A DNA stretch of 10,716 nt, taken from positions 1 through 10,716 of the forward strand of contig USCJ01000038.1 in the NCBI GenBank assembly GCA_900553215.1, in the 5' to 3' direction. A program made the translations under genes and the position numbers. Positions 1-6,743 of the stretch are shown here, piece by piece. The notes below the pieces were generated by a model that saw only the letters and a list, made by a program, of their open reading frames with translations, made no database searches and had not been told where the DNA came from. The stretch is from an uncultured Collinsella sp. (GTDB taxonomy: Bacteria > Actinomycetota > Coriobacteriia > Coriobacteriales > Coriobacteriaceae). The number at the start of each line of letters is the position of its first letter. The stretch's first letter is position 1.

Positions 1-21
1 GCGGCCTCCCCCTTTTTTGCG

Positions 22-65
22 TTTACCGGGCGTAAATGACTCATTTACACCAGACGATCTTATCG
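22..65. repeat. Cluster of short palindromes downstream of the membrane-anchored protein gene
   Basis: Three symmetric elements sit side by side. TTTAC (22-26) and GTAAA (32-36) form an inverted pair. GTAAATGACTCATTTAC (32-48) is a 17-bp perfect palindrome with one central base. ACGATCTTATCGT (53-65) has 5-bp arms around three bases and is followed by a T run. They lie beyond the stop codon of the minus-strand gene, so they could be its termination region or operator sites for a gene off the left edge. None is a classic terminator for the minus strand. The role is inference. Confidence 0.4.
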
Positions 66-82
66 TTTTTGGTATTGAGCTT

Positions 83-550
83 TTATTTAAAGAAAATAAA
101 TCGAATAACAAGGGCAACTGCTATGACCGCAATGATAAAAAGCAGGATTGTCAGTCGATGCTGCTTGCGTCGTTTACTTGTCGAAACGAAGATTGATTTT
201 CCCTGTTTTGGCGTTTCGAGATAGCGAGCCGAATGCGTCAAGGTTTGCTTTGGTCGAGGACCTCTTTGTCGATGAGTGGCGGATGCTTTCATCGGCTCAT
301 CACTAGCTGCGCTGTTTTTAGATAATGGTGCGTCTTTCAGATATACAGGGTCTCCCGAGGCGACGCCCATATGTTTACGTCCCGTTTGGGCATCCTCGAG
401 CGTTTGATATCGATTTCTCGTCACATACTCGGGCTCCGGATCATTAATGGGCTCTTGCGAGATGTGGGGGCGATGGAACCGCGGCGGCTGCGTGGAAGTA
501 TCTTCCCCCTGCGTCGGCATAAACATTTTGTTCTGGTTTTGGTCGTCCAT
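83..550 (-). CDS. Hypothetical protein with C-terminal membrane anchor
   Basis: I do not recognise the family. The 155-residue product has a polar, Pro/Gln/Arg-rich, probably disordered body (residues 1-125). A basic patch, KRRKQHR, at about 126-132 is followed by one hydrophobic segment (about 133-154) that ends only one residue before the C-terminus. By the positive-inside rule the body would face the cytoplasm, making this a tail-anchored protein. No signal peptide, cysteine pair or enzymatic motif is visible. The start is supported by an AAAGGG ribosome-binding sequence (complement of about 555-560) a few bases before the ATG. It is transcribed divergently from hsp20, sharing a 277-bp upstream region, and its DNA is AT-richer than the genes to its right. 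That the ORF is a real gene is likely; any function would be a guess. Confidence 0.65.
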   Translation of the reverse strand: MDDQNQNKMFMPTQGEDTSTQPPRFHRPHISQEPINDPEPEYVTRNRYQTLEDAQTGRKHMGVASGDPVYLKDAPLSKNSAASDEPMKASATHRQRGPRPKQTLTHSARYLETPKQGKSIFVSTSKRRKQHRLTILLFIIAVIAVALVIRFIFFK

Positions 551-827
551 GATGCCCTTTAGCTCGTTACCAACAACGTGTACGCGCTCATTGTAAGCCC
601 CTTGCTATTTGTAGCTGTGAACATACTTGTTATTTAAGCTCTGGTTCAAAGAACCTTAACCTTATTAAAACCTGAGTCAAACACACTTAGATATGCTTAT
701 AGTACTAGACTCAAAAAACTTTATAGTCGATGTATATATGAGCACTGGGTGGGCATATATAAGAGCGTCAAAAGAAGTCCCAGTCACCTAGAAGATGACT
801 CGGCAGTCCTTAAAAGGAGTGGTAAAC
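551..827. promoter_or_regulatory. Divergent intergenic region between the membrane-anchored protein gene and hsp20
   Basis: This AT-rich 277-bp stretch must hold the promoters of both flanking genes. Visible elements are GGTTC-AAA-GAACC (643-655), TGAGTC (673-678) facing GACTCA (708-713) across 29 bp, two copies of TTATAGT (697-703 and 721-727) 24 bp apart, and TATATATG (733-740) facing CATATATA (754-761) across 13 bp. TATAAG (758-763) or TATAGT (698-703) could be -10 elements for hsp20, but no good -35 matches them. The palindromes are plausible operator sites for a heat-shock regulator, but neither a standard CIRCE nor a correctly spaced HAIR element is present. Confidence 0.5.
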
Positions 828-1259
828 ATGGCAAGCATGGTTCCTTATCGTTCGGTTTTTGGCGTTCGTCCTTCTGCTAGCTCGCTGTTCGATCTGTTTG
901 ATGATATGACTGACCTTGCAAACAACTCGATTGCTTCCAAGGCGTTTCCCGTTGACGTTGAGGATAAGGGCGACGGCTATGAGGTCAAGGCTTATCTGAC
1001 CGGCGTCGCCAAGGACGATATCGATGTCGAGCTTAACGAGGGTCGTCTGTCCATTAGCGTGAATGTCGAGGAAGACGAGGAGAACGAGGGCAAGAACTTC
1101 CTGCAGAAGGAGTTCAGCTCGTACAGCGCGACGCGTGGCGTGTATCTAAAGGACGCTTCGAGCGAGGGCCTCTCGGCTAAGTACGCTGACGGCATCCTGA
1201 CCGTTACGGTCCCCAAGATCGTCGAGAAGAAGAACGTTACGAAGATCTCCATCGACTAA
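828..1259 (+). CDS. Small heat-shock protein, Hsp20/alpha-crystallin family
   Basis: This is an ATP-independent holdase chaperone that binds unfolding proteins in the cytoplasm and passes them to DnaK/ClpB-type refolding systems (family knowledge). The 143-residue product has a short hydrophobic N-terminal arm (1-40), an alpha-crystallin domain (about 41-130) that ends in the family signature ADGILTVTVPK (120-130), and a C-terminal I-x-I motif (ISI, 140-142), which in this family docks between dimers during oligomer assembly. I chose ATG 828 rather than the in-frame ATG at 795 because AGGAG at 815-819 lies 8 bases before it and homologues usually begin near this point. The gene is monocistronic, between a divergent gene and a convergent terminator. 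Heat-shock control is expected, but the operator is not certain. Confidence 0.93.
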   Translation: MASMVPYRSVFGVRPSASSLFDLFDDMTDLANNSIASKAFPVDVEDKGDGYEVKAYLTGVAKDDIDVELNEGRLSISVNVEEDEENEGKNFLQKEFSSYSATRGVYLKDASSEGLSAKYADGILTVTVPKIVEKKNVTKISID

Positions 1260-1282
1260 CTTCGTTGGTGTTCTGCGCTATT

Positions 1283-1333
1283 AAAAGACAGCAAAAGGGG
1301 CTGGGAAGCGATTCTCGGCCCCTTTTGCTGTCT
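1283..1333. terminator. Bidirectional hairpin terminator between hsp20 and the WalJ-like gene
   Basis: A perfect 16-bp stem pairs 1286-1301 (AGACAGCAAAAGGGGC) with 1318-1333. It extends inward by four more pairs, two of them G-U, leaving an 8-base loop. On the minus strand the stem is followed by TTTT (complement of 1283-1286), so it is the better terminator for the WalJ-like gene. On the plus strand there is a T run inside the stem but not after it. The position between two convergent stop codons supports use from both sides. Confidence 0.85.
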
Positions 1334-1341
1334 AGGACAGT

Positions 1342-2151
1342 CTATTGAATGGTTACTGGCCGATGCTGGCTTGCGGGGCGTATCGAGAGTTTTCGCGATC
1401 CTTGGAAAAGGGTTGCGGAGCTGCCGACCTCGTCATCCAGGGTTGCGGTCAGAGCTTTGGCATAGCTTTTGACGGTAAGGCTCGGACGATTGTTATCTTG
1501 GCTGATATGCATGGCAATGAGCTGTTCGGTGCGTTCGGTAACAAGTTCGCGCGCGGCTTCGGCGGCTTGGCCATTGGAGAGGTGTCCCCTTGCAGACAGG
1601 ATGCGCTCCTGAAGAAAGCGGGGATATTCTCCTTCGCGCAGCATGGTCACATCGTGGTTGCTTTCGAGTGCGAGGACTCGACAATCTTCGAGGGTGTTCA
1701 TGGCTTGGCTCGATAGCTCTCCGGTGTCGGTGGCAAAACCGATGGAATCATCGAGGGTGTCGAATCGATAGCCGACTGGATTGATGACATCGTGTGACGT
1801 TGAGTAGGTTTGCACGTGGATGCCGGCAATGGATAGGGTGTCACCGGGATCGAATTCCTCGACAGGCAGATGCGAAAGATTTTCTTTGCCCGAAAGTGTG
1901 CCCCTGCTGGCAAAGAGGGGGCCGTGCCAGTGCTTGCACCAGACATCGAGGCCCTTGATGTGATCGCTATGCTCATGAGTAATGAGAAGAGCCGAGACGT
2001 TGTCTGCCGAGAGCCCCAGTTCTGCCATGCGCTTTAATGTCTCGCGGCGAGACAGTCCGTCATCGACCATAATGAGCCCCTGCGGGCCCTCGATGAGTGC
2101 GCAGTTGCCTTTAGAGCCACTGCCGAGGATATGAAGGTGCAGGCAAGACAT
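1342..2151 (-). CDS. WalJ/YycJ-like MBL-fold metallohydrolase
   Basis: This is a metallo-beta-lactamase-fold hydrolase of 269 residues, close to the usual size of the YycJ/WalJ group. The metal-binding signature HEHSDH is at residues 59-64, with probable further ligands H120 (STSHD), D142 (ATDTGE) and H215 (AMHIS). An N-terminal strand followed by GSGSKGN (about 10-16) is typical of the group. Relatives act as 5'-to-3' exonucleases or affect cell-wall and replication coordination alongside WalRK in Firmicutes; no walRK genes are in this window, so that role cannot be carried over. The ATG at 2151 is preceded by only a weak GGAA ribosome-binding sequence. The gene is divergent from tilS with a gap of just 48 bp, so their promoters must overlap. 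The family call is sure; the substrate is not known. Confidence 0.88.
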   Translation of the reverse strand: MSCLHLHILGSGSKGNCALIEGPQGLIMVDDGLSRRETLKRMAELGLSADNVSALLITHEHSDHIKGLDVWCKHWHGPLFASRGTLSGKENLSHLPVEEFDPGDTLSIAGIHVQTYSTSHDVINPVGYRFDTLDDSIGFATDTGELSSQAMNTLEDCRVLALESNHDVTMLREGEYPRFLQERILSARGHLSNGQAAEAARELVTERTEQLIAMHISQDNNRPSLTVKSYAKALTATLDDEVGSSATLFQGSRKLSIRPASQHRPVTIQ

Positions 2152-2165
2152 AAGATTCCAAAGGA

Positions 2166-2171
2166 TACAAT
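2166..2171 (+). promoter_or_regulatory. Candidate -10 element for tilS (TACAAT)
   Basis: TACAAT lies 28 bp before the tilS ATG within the 48-bp divergent gap. The position 17 bp upstream (GCAAGA, 2143-2148) is a poor -35 match. It is supported mainly because the same hexamer recurs before other genes in this window. Confidence 0.4.
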
Positions 2172-2199
2172 GGGTGCGGACGAATAAAGGAGGAAGCGA

Positions 2200-3738
2200 A
2201 TGCCAACGGTATCACAGCATTACGGACACCATGCCGTGCCTGGGGCAGTCGATGAGACCCGGACGAGGCAGCAGGCAGCTCCTGTCGTGCTCATGGTATC
2301 AGGCGGCGCGGACTCGACGGCACTGCTTCTTATGGCGTGCACATCAAAGCTGGATATCCAAGACGGACGCGGTGTTGCCCCCATTGCTCGCGAGCGCCTG
2401 CATGTGCTGCATGTAAACCATCATCTGCGCGGCAAGGCGTCCGATGGCGACGAGGCCTTTGTGCGTGAGCTCTGCGCGCAATATGGTTTACCGCTGTGTG
2501 TGGAGCACGTTTATTTTGATGGGGAGTCGGGCAATATTGAGGCCGCGGCCCGCGAGGTGCGCTATGCCGCGGCGCGGAGGTATGTTCGCGAACTCTGCGC
2601 CCAGACGGGGGCACCGCGAACGGCGGCTCGTATCTGCACCGCGCACACGTCTTCGGATCGCGCGGAAACGTTTTTGATGAACGCGATTAAGGGTTCGGGG
2701 CCCGCTGGTCTATCGAGCATTCCTCGCCGGAGGAATATCGTGGTGCGTCCCTTGCTCGACCTAACTCATGGCGAGCTCGTGGGCTATCTACAGGTACATG
2801 GTCAGCCGTGGCGTGAAGACGAGAGCAATGAGGATATCTCGTATCTGCGAAACTACGTGCGCCATCGGGTAATGCCAGTGGTGGCACAGCGTAATGCGAG
2901 CGTGTGCAAGACGATTGGCGCCGCCTGTGAGATCTTGGGTGACGAAGATGCGTTTCTATCCCAGCTGTCGGCACAGGCGTTTCGAAGCTGCCTGCGCAAG
3001 GAGGCGGCGGGCGCGCTAGTGCTCGATGCCAGACGCCTTGCTGCGGCCGAGGTGGTAATCGCGCGGCGCATCGTGCGACTGGCGATCAAACGCATCGATC
3101 CGGGCGCTCGTCCAGAGATGCGACATGTGGAGCGAGTCCTTTCCTGCGTTGCCGAAGGCACAGGCTCGGTCACGCTTCCGGCGGGAATTGACGCGCGCGT
3201 CGAGTTTGGCATGCTAGCGATTAAGGCGCCGGCGGCTCGTGAGGGGCTGGTTGCGGACTGGATTACCATACCCGGTCGTTTGCCGTTGGGCGGGGGGCGC
3301 ATGCTGGTCGCAGAGCCGATGGCCGTTGAGCCGGGATGCGATATCGTGCGCCGCGCCCGTGAGCTTGCGGCTGCCGGGGAAGTGACAGCTTTGGTAGACG
3401 CGGCTGCCCTGGGTTTTGCCGACAGCGATAGTGAGCGGATCCTGGCGGGCTCACGTGGCGAGATCCCTGCAGAGGCGCGATTGGCGCGCCTGTGGGTGGA
3501 CGGTCCCGCACCGGGAGACGTGATGTGCCCGTTAGGAATGAGTGGCCGAAGCAAGAAGGTATCCGACTTGCTAGGCGAGGCTCGCATTCCCGTTTCCGAG
3601 CGCGCCGGCGTGCCCGTGGTGAGGACGGCGCCGGGGGGCGCCGTGGTGTGGGTCGCCGGAGTTCGCGCGGACGAGCGTTTTAAGTGCACGGCCGCAACGC
3701 GCGTGGCATATCTGCTCCGCGTGGTCGATGCGGAATAG
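2200..3738 (+). CDS. tilS: tRNA(Ile)-lysidine synthetase
   Basis: TilS uses ATP and lysine to convert C34 of the tRNA(Ile) CAU anticodon to lysidine, switching both decoding and charging from methionine to isoleucine. The 512-residue product carries the ATP PP-loop SGGADST (34-40), HVNHHLRG (71-78), AHTSSDRAETF (148-158), where the family usually has GHH-x-DDQAET, and the DESNED...RNYVRHRVMP block (207-226). A C-terminal TilS-C-like region includes GDVMCPLG and KKVSDLL. It is longer than many homologues because of a roughly 30-residue N-terminal extension and an expanded middle. The start is fixed by AAAGGAGG a few bases upstream. It heads the conserved tilS-hpt-ftsH cluster. Lysidine is normally essential, so the gene should be functional, and no interruption is seen. 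Confidence 0.95.
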   Translation: MPTVSQHYGHHAVPGAVDETRTRQQAAPVVLMVSGGADSTALLLMACTSKLDIQDGRGVAPIARERLHVLHVNHHLRGKASDGDEAFVRELCAQYGLPLCVEHVYFDGESGNIEAAAREVRYAAARRYVRELCAQTGAPRTAARICTAHTSSDRAETFLMNAIKGSGPAGLSSIPRRRNIVVRPLLDLTHGELVGYLQVHGQPWREDESNEDISYLRNYVRHRVMPVVAQRNASVCKTIGAACEILGDEDAFLSQLSAQAFRSCLRKEAAGALVLDARRLAAAEVVIARRIVRLAIKRIDPGARPEMRHVERVLSCVAEGTGSVTLPAGIDARVEFGMLAIKAPAAREGLVADWITIPGRLPLGGGRMLVAEPMAVEPGCDIVRRARELAAAGEVTALVDAAALGFADSDSERILAGSRGEIPAEARLARLWVDGPAPGDVMCPLGMSGRSKKVSDLLGEARIPVSERAGVPVVRTAPGGAVVWVAGVRADERFKCTAATRVAYLLRVVDAE

Positions 3739-3799
3739 CGTCCCACGCCAGCTATTCTGTGCGACGTTGACGGTATTCCCGCGCTGATGGCGTACGGGC

Positions 3800-3829
3800 T
3801 GGAAAATATACCCCGTGCGCTGCTAAAAT
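3800..3829 (+). promoter_or_regulatory. Candidate promoter of hpt-ftsH
   Basis: TAAAAT (3824-3829) is preceded by TG at -15/-14 (TGCTAAAAT, 3821-3829), giving an extended -10. TGGAAA (3800-3805) lies 18 bp upstream as a 4-of-6 -35. The element is 56 bp before the hpt ATG, in the 147-bp gap after tilS where I see no terminator hairpin, so read-through from tilS is also possible. Confidence 0.5.
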
Positions 3830-3885
3830 GTGAAGTTCGCGTCCATACGGCGGTGTGTGGGCGATAAGCACAAGAAAGGGTTGTC

Positions 3886-4434
3886 ATGGCTTCTCAACAT
3901 CCGGATATCGAGAAGGTTCTGTTCACGCAGGAGGATATCGACGGTATCGTCTCTCGCCTGGGCGAGGAGATTACTCGCGACTACGCGGGTAAGGATCTGG
4001 TGCTGATTGCGGTCCTGCGCGGCGCCGTGGTCTTTATGGGCGACCTGATGCGTAAGATCGAGCTGCCGACCAACATCGATTTCATGGCTGTTTCGAGCTA
4101 TGGCGACGGTGTGAAGTCCTCGGGTATCGTGCGTATCATTAAGGACCTGGATATCGACATCCGCGGTCGCGACGTGCTGATCGTCGAGGACATTCTGGAC
4201 TCGGGCCTGACGCTCAAGTATCTGATGAAGAACCTCGAGAGCCGCAAGCCCGCTTCTCTGGAGGTCGCCGCCTTCCTGTGGAAGGACGTTGAGGACCGCG
4301 TCTCGGCCATCACGCCCAAGTATGTTGGAACCCATTGCCCCGATGCCTTTGTGGTGGGCTACGGCCTCGACTATGCCGAGCGCTATCGTAACCTTCCGTA
4401 TCTGGGCATTTTGAAACCGGAGGTTTATTCGTAA
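3886..4434 (+). CDS. hpt: Hypoxanthine(-guanine) phosphoribosyltransferase
   Basis: This is a cytoplasmic purine-salvage enzyme that joins hypoxanthine (often also guanine) to PRPP, making IMP or GMP and pyrophosphate. The 182-residue length is typical. The PRPP-binding signature [13 protein letters not shown] is at 97-109, with the acidic pair E101-D102. LRG at 44-46 is the conserved loop that contacts pyrophosphate. [10 protein letters not shown] (71-80) belongs to the flexible catalytic loop. The purine-binding tail [18 protein letters not shown] lies at 155-172. The ribosome-binding sequence GAAAGGG precedes the ATG. The stop codon is one base from the ftsH ATG, so the two are co-transcribed and probably translationally coupled, as in the tilS-hpt-ftsH order seen in many Gram-positive bacteria. 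The sequence does not settle hypoxanthine versus guanine preference. Confidence 0.95.
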   Translation: MASQHPDIEKVLFTQEDIDGIVSRLGEEITRDYAGKDLVLIAVLRGAVVFMGDLMRKIELPTNIDFMAVSSYGDGVKSSGIVRIIKDLDIDIRGRDVLIVEDILDSGLTLKYLMKNLESRKPASLEVAAFLWKDVEDRVSAITPKYVGTHCPDAFVVGYGLDYAERYRNLPYLGILKPEVYS

Positions 4435-4435
4435 G

Positions 4436-6554
4436 ATGCCCGACGACCGTAACGATAACAATTCCCAGACTCCCCGGGACCCAAAGATCCCGGGGATGCC
4501 CGGAGGCAAGAAGCCCACGCGTACGGGCTGGCTGTATTTTATTTTGGCTTGCGCGCTTCTGGGCTACGCCTTCTTTAACATGGGCTCCGGCTTTGCCAAT
4601 TCCAGCAATACCGTTAAGCTCGCGACGAGCGAGATGGTGAGCGCCATCAAGCAGGATCGCGTCGAAGATCTGACCTATACGGTTCAAGACGGAAGCGTGA
4701 CGGGTCATTACTGGAAGACGAAGAAGGACAAGGGCGATACGAGCGAGCTCAAGAGCTTCTCTTCGACCTATGTCGGCTCCGATTCGCTTGCCGAGCTCAT
4801 GGCGGAGCACCCCGATACCAAGTACATCGTCAACACCAACGATCCCGATTTTTGGGGCGACTTGGCGATGAGTGTGCTTCCGACGATTGCCCTGATCGCC
4901 ATCATGTTCTACTTTATGCGCCAGATGATGGGCGCCAACAACAGGAACATGCAGTTTGGCAAGACCAACGCCAAGACCAACGAGGCCACACGCCCCAAGG
5001 TCAAGTTTGAAGACGTTGCCGGCGTGGACGAGGCAGTCGAGGAGCTCGAGGAGATCCGTGACTTTTTGAGCGATCCGGATCGCTATCGCAAGCTGGGCGC
5101 CAAGATCCCGCGTGGCGTGTTGCTGGTTGGCCCTCCGGGCACCGGTAAAACGCTGCTGGCCAAGGCTGTTGCCGGCGAGGCGGGCGTGCCGTTCTTTAGC
5201 ATCTCGGGTTCCGACTTTGTCGAGATGTTCGTAGGTGTCGGCGCCAGCCGTGTGCGTGACCTCTTTAAGGAGGCCAAGTCCCAGGCCCCGTCGATCATCT
5301 TCATCGATGAGATCGACGCCGTGGGACGTCAGCGCGGAGCCGGCTTGGGCGGCGGTCACGACGAGCGCGAGCAGACGCTCAACCAGCTGTTGGTCGAGAT
5401 GGACGGTTTTGAGGAGAGCGAGTCGGTCATCCTGATCGCTGCGACCAACCGTCCTGACATCCTGGATCCGGCATTGCTGCGTCCCGGCCGTTTTGACCGT
5501 CAGGTTACGGTCGACCGTCCGGATGTGAAGGGCCGCGAGCAGATCTTGCGCGTGCATGCCGAAAAAAAGCCGATGGACGAGGACGTTAAGTTTGAGAAGC
5601 TCGCCCAGATGACCGTTGGCTTTACCGGTGCCGACCTGGCGAACATGCTCATTGAGTCTGCACTGTTGGCTGCTCGCCGCCATCGTTCCGTGATCTCGAT
5701 GGACGAGGTCGAGGAATCGATGGAGCGCGTGATTGCCGGACCGCAGCGCAAGGGTCGCGTGATGACCGAGGCCGAGCGCGCACCACGATTGCCTACCACG
5801 AGAGCGGTCACGCCCTGGTGGGCCACATCTTGGAGCATTCCGATCCGGTTCACAAGATCTCGATCGTCAGCCGCGGTCAGGCCCTGGGCTACACGCTGCA
5901 GCTTCCGCAGGAGGACCACTTCCTCAAGACTAAGAACGAGATGCTCGACGAGCTCGCCGTGTTCTTGGGCGGTCGCGTTGCCGAGGAGCTCATGTGCGAT
6001 GACATCACGTCGGGCGCGAGCAACGACCTGGAGCGTGCGACCAAGATGGCGCGCGAGATGGTTACGCGTCTGGGCATGAGCGAGGAGCTGGGCACGCAAG
6101 TGTTTGGCGAGGCGCAGCATCAGGTGTTCCTGGGTCGCGATTACGCCGATCACCAGGATTACTCCGAGGAGACGGCACGCCGCATCGATATCGAGGTTCA
6201 GCGCATCATGCGCGAAAAGCCCATCGTCGTGCGGTCGAGATTTTGGATGCCCGTCGCGATCAGCTCGATCTGATGGCGAAGGTGCTGCTTGAGCGCGAGA
6301 CCGTCGAAGGCGACGCCGTGAACGCCCTGCTCGACAACGAGTGGAATGCCTACCTTGAGCGCGAGGGCGATATCCTGGCGGCCAAGGAGGAGCGCAATGC
6401 CAAGGCGGCCGGCATGCCGACCAAGAAGCGCGCGCCTCGCATGAGCGAGGAGGAGCTGGCGGCCATGCAGGAGGATGCCGAAGCCGCATCCGATGATGCT
6501 GACGATGACCATGCCGTCGTCGATGCCGATGCCGACACCGACGCCGACAAATAG
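4436..6554 (+). pseudogene. ftsH: ATP-dependent zinc metalloprotease FtsH, frame broken twice
   Basis: FtsH is a membrane-anchored AAA+ hexamer that extracts and degrades misassembled membrane and regulatory proteins. The first frame encodes two membrane segments (about 31-48 and 146-162), Walker A GPPGTGKT (232-239), pore motif FVGVG (265-269), Walker B IIFIDEID (287-294) and the second region of homology around [10 protein letters not shown] and GRFDRQ (336-355). It leaves the family frame near 5777-5781 and stops at 6077-6079 after about 99 aberrant residues. The zinc motif HESGH (5797-5811) and the protease domain continue in another frame to about 6214-6220, then in a third frame to the stop at 6552-6554. 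Adding one base at each point gives a continuous 706-residue FtsH with an acidic Asp/Ala-rich tail. Ribosome-binding GGAGG (4419-4423) lies inside hpt. Both lesions may be sequencing errors, since FtsH is usually important. As written, no single product contains the protease domain. Confidence 0.9.
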
Positions 6555-6565
6555 TCTTTGTGGCG

Positions 6566-6604
6566 AAAGCCTCTGCGGGGAAACCTGCGGAGGCTTTTTC
6601 TTTT
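6566..6604 (+). terminator. Rho-independent terminator of hpt-ftsH
   Basis: The stem GCCTCTGCGG (6569-6578) pairs with CTGCGGAGGC (6585-6594) over 10 bp including two G-U pairs, with a 6-base loop. AAA before the stem can pair with the start of the T run that follows (6595-6604, TTTTTCTTTT). It begins 12 bp after the ftsH stop codon. Confidence 0.9.
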
Positions 6605-6623
6605 GAGCGATATGGGGCCGTCT

Positions 6624-6683
6624 GTTGATTGGGGACAGACTTAAATGAGCGTTTTCACGCATTTAAGTCTGTCCCCAATCAAC
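6624..6683. repeat. 60-bp near-perfect palindrome with GGGGACAGACTT arms
   Basis: Bases 6624-6647 are exactly complementary to 6660-6683, giving a 24-bp stem with a 12-base loop. Each arm carries TTGATTGGGGACAG followed by ACTTAAATG (outside to inside). No T run follows on either side and no target-site duplication is visible, so it is neither a standard terminator nor a clear insertion. The GGGGACAG/CTGTCCCC ends resemble REP-type hairpins associated with IS200-like (RAYT) transposases; that link is inference. It lies between the ftsH terminator and the aminotransferase promoter. Confidence 0.85.
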
Positions 6684-6713
6684 ATTGCTGCGGCACTTTG
6701 CTCGGCTAAAGCG

Positions 6714-6719
6714 TACAAT
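6714..6719 (+). promoter_or_regulatory. Candidate -10 element for the aminotransferase gene (TACAAT)
   Basis: GCGTACAATA places a 5-of-6 -10 hexamer 24 bp before the ATG at 6744, predicting a leader of roughly 15-20 bases with the ribosome-binding sequence in it. No good -35 is seen. The palindrome at 6624-6683 ends 30 bp upstream. Confidence 0.5.
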
Positions 6720-6743
6720 AGCGCCTATGCGAAAGGGGAACAG

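Noticed and set aside
671..750. Standard HAIR or CIRCE heat-shock operator before hsp20
   Set aside because: The HAIR-like half-sites are 29 bp apart instead of about 7, and GAGCACTG at 739-746 has no matching GAGTGCTAA arm.
795..827. Upstream in-frame start of hsp20 at 795
   Set aside because: The strong AGGAG at 815-819 is placed for ATG 828, and the extra residues are not typical of the family.
2853..3887. 344-codon open frame on the minus strand across tilS
   Set aside because: It is antisense to conserved TilS sequence; its Ser/Arg/Ala-rich low-complexity product is typical of a shadow frame.
4310..5683. 457-codon open frame on the minus strand across hpt/ftsH
   Set aside because: It lies entirely opposite well-supported hpt and ftsH motifs, has no recognisable domain, and is explained by codon bias of the GC-rich plus-strand genes.
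5777..5790. Programmed frameshift at the first ftsH break
   Set aside because: No slippery heptamer is present, FtsH is not known to be recoded there, and a single missing base is the simpler reading.
6645..6743. N-terminal extension of the aminotransferase to ATG 6645
   Set aside because: That ATG is inside the 60-bp palindrome and upstream of the likely -10 at 6714; the ATG at 6744 has a good AAAGGGG and matches the family's usual start.
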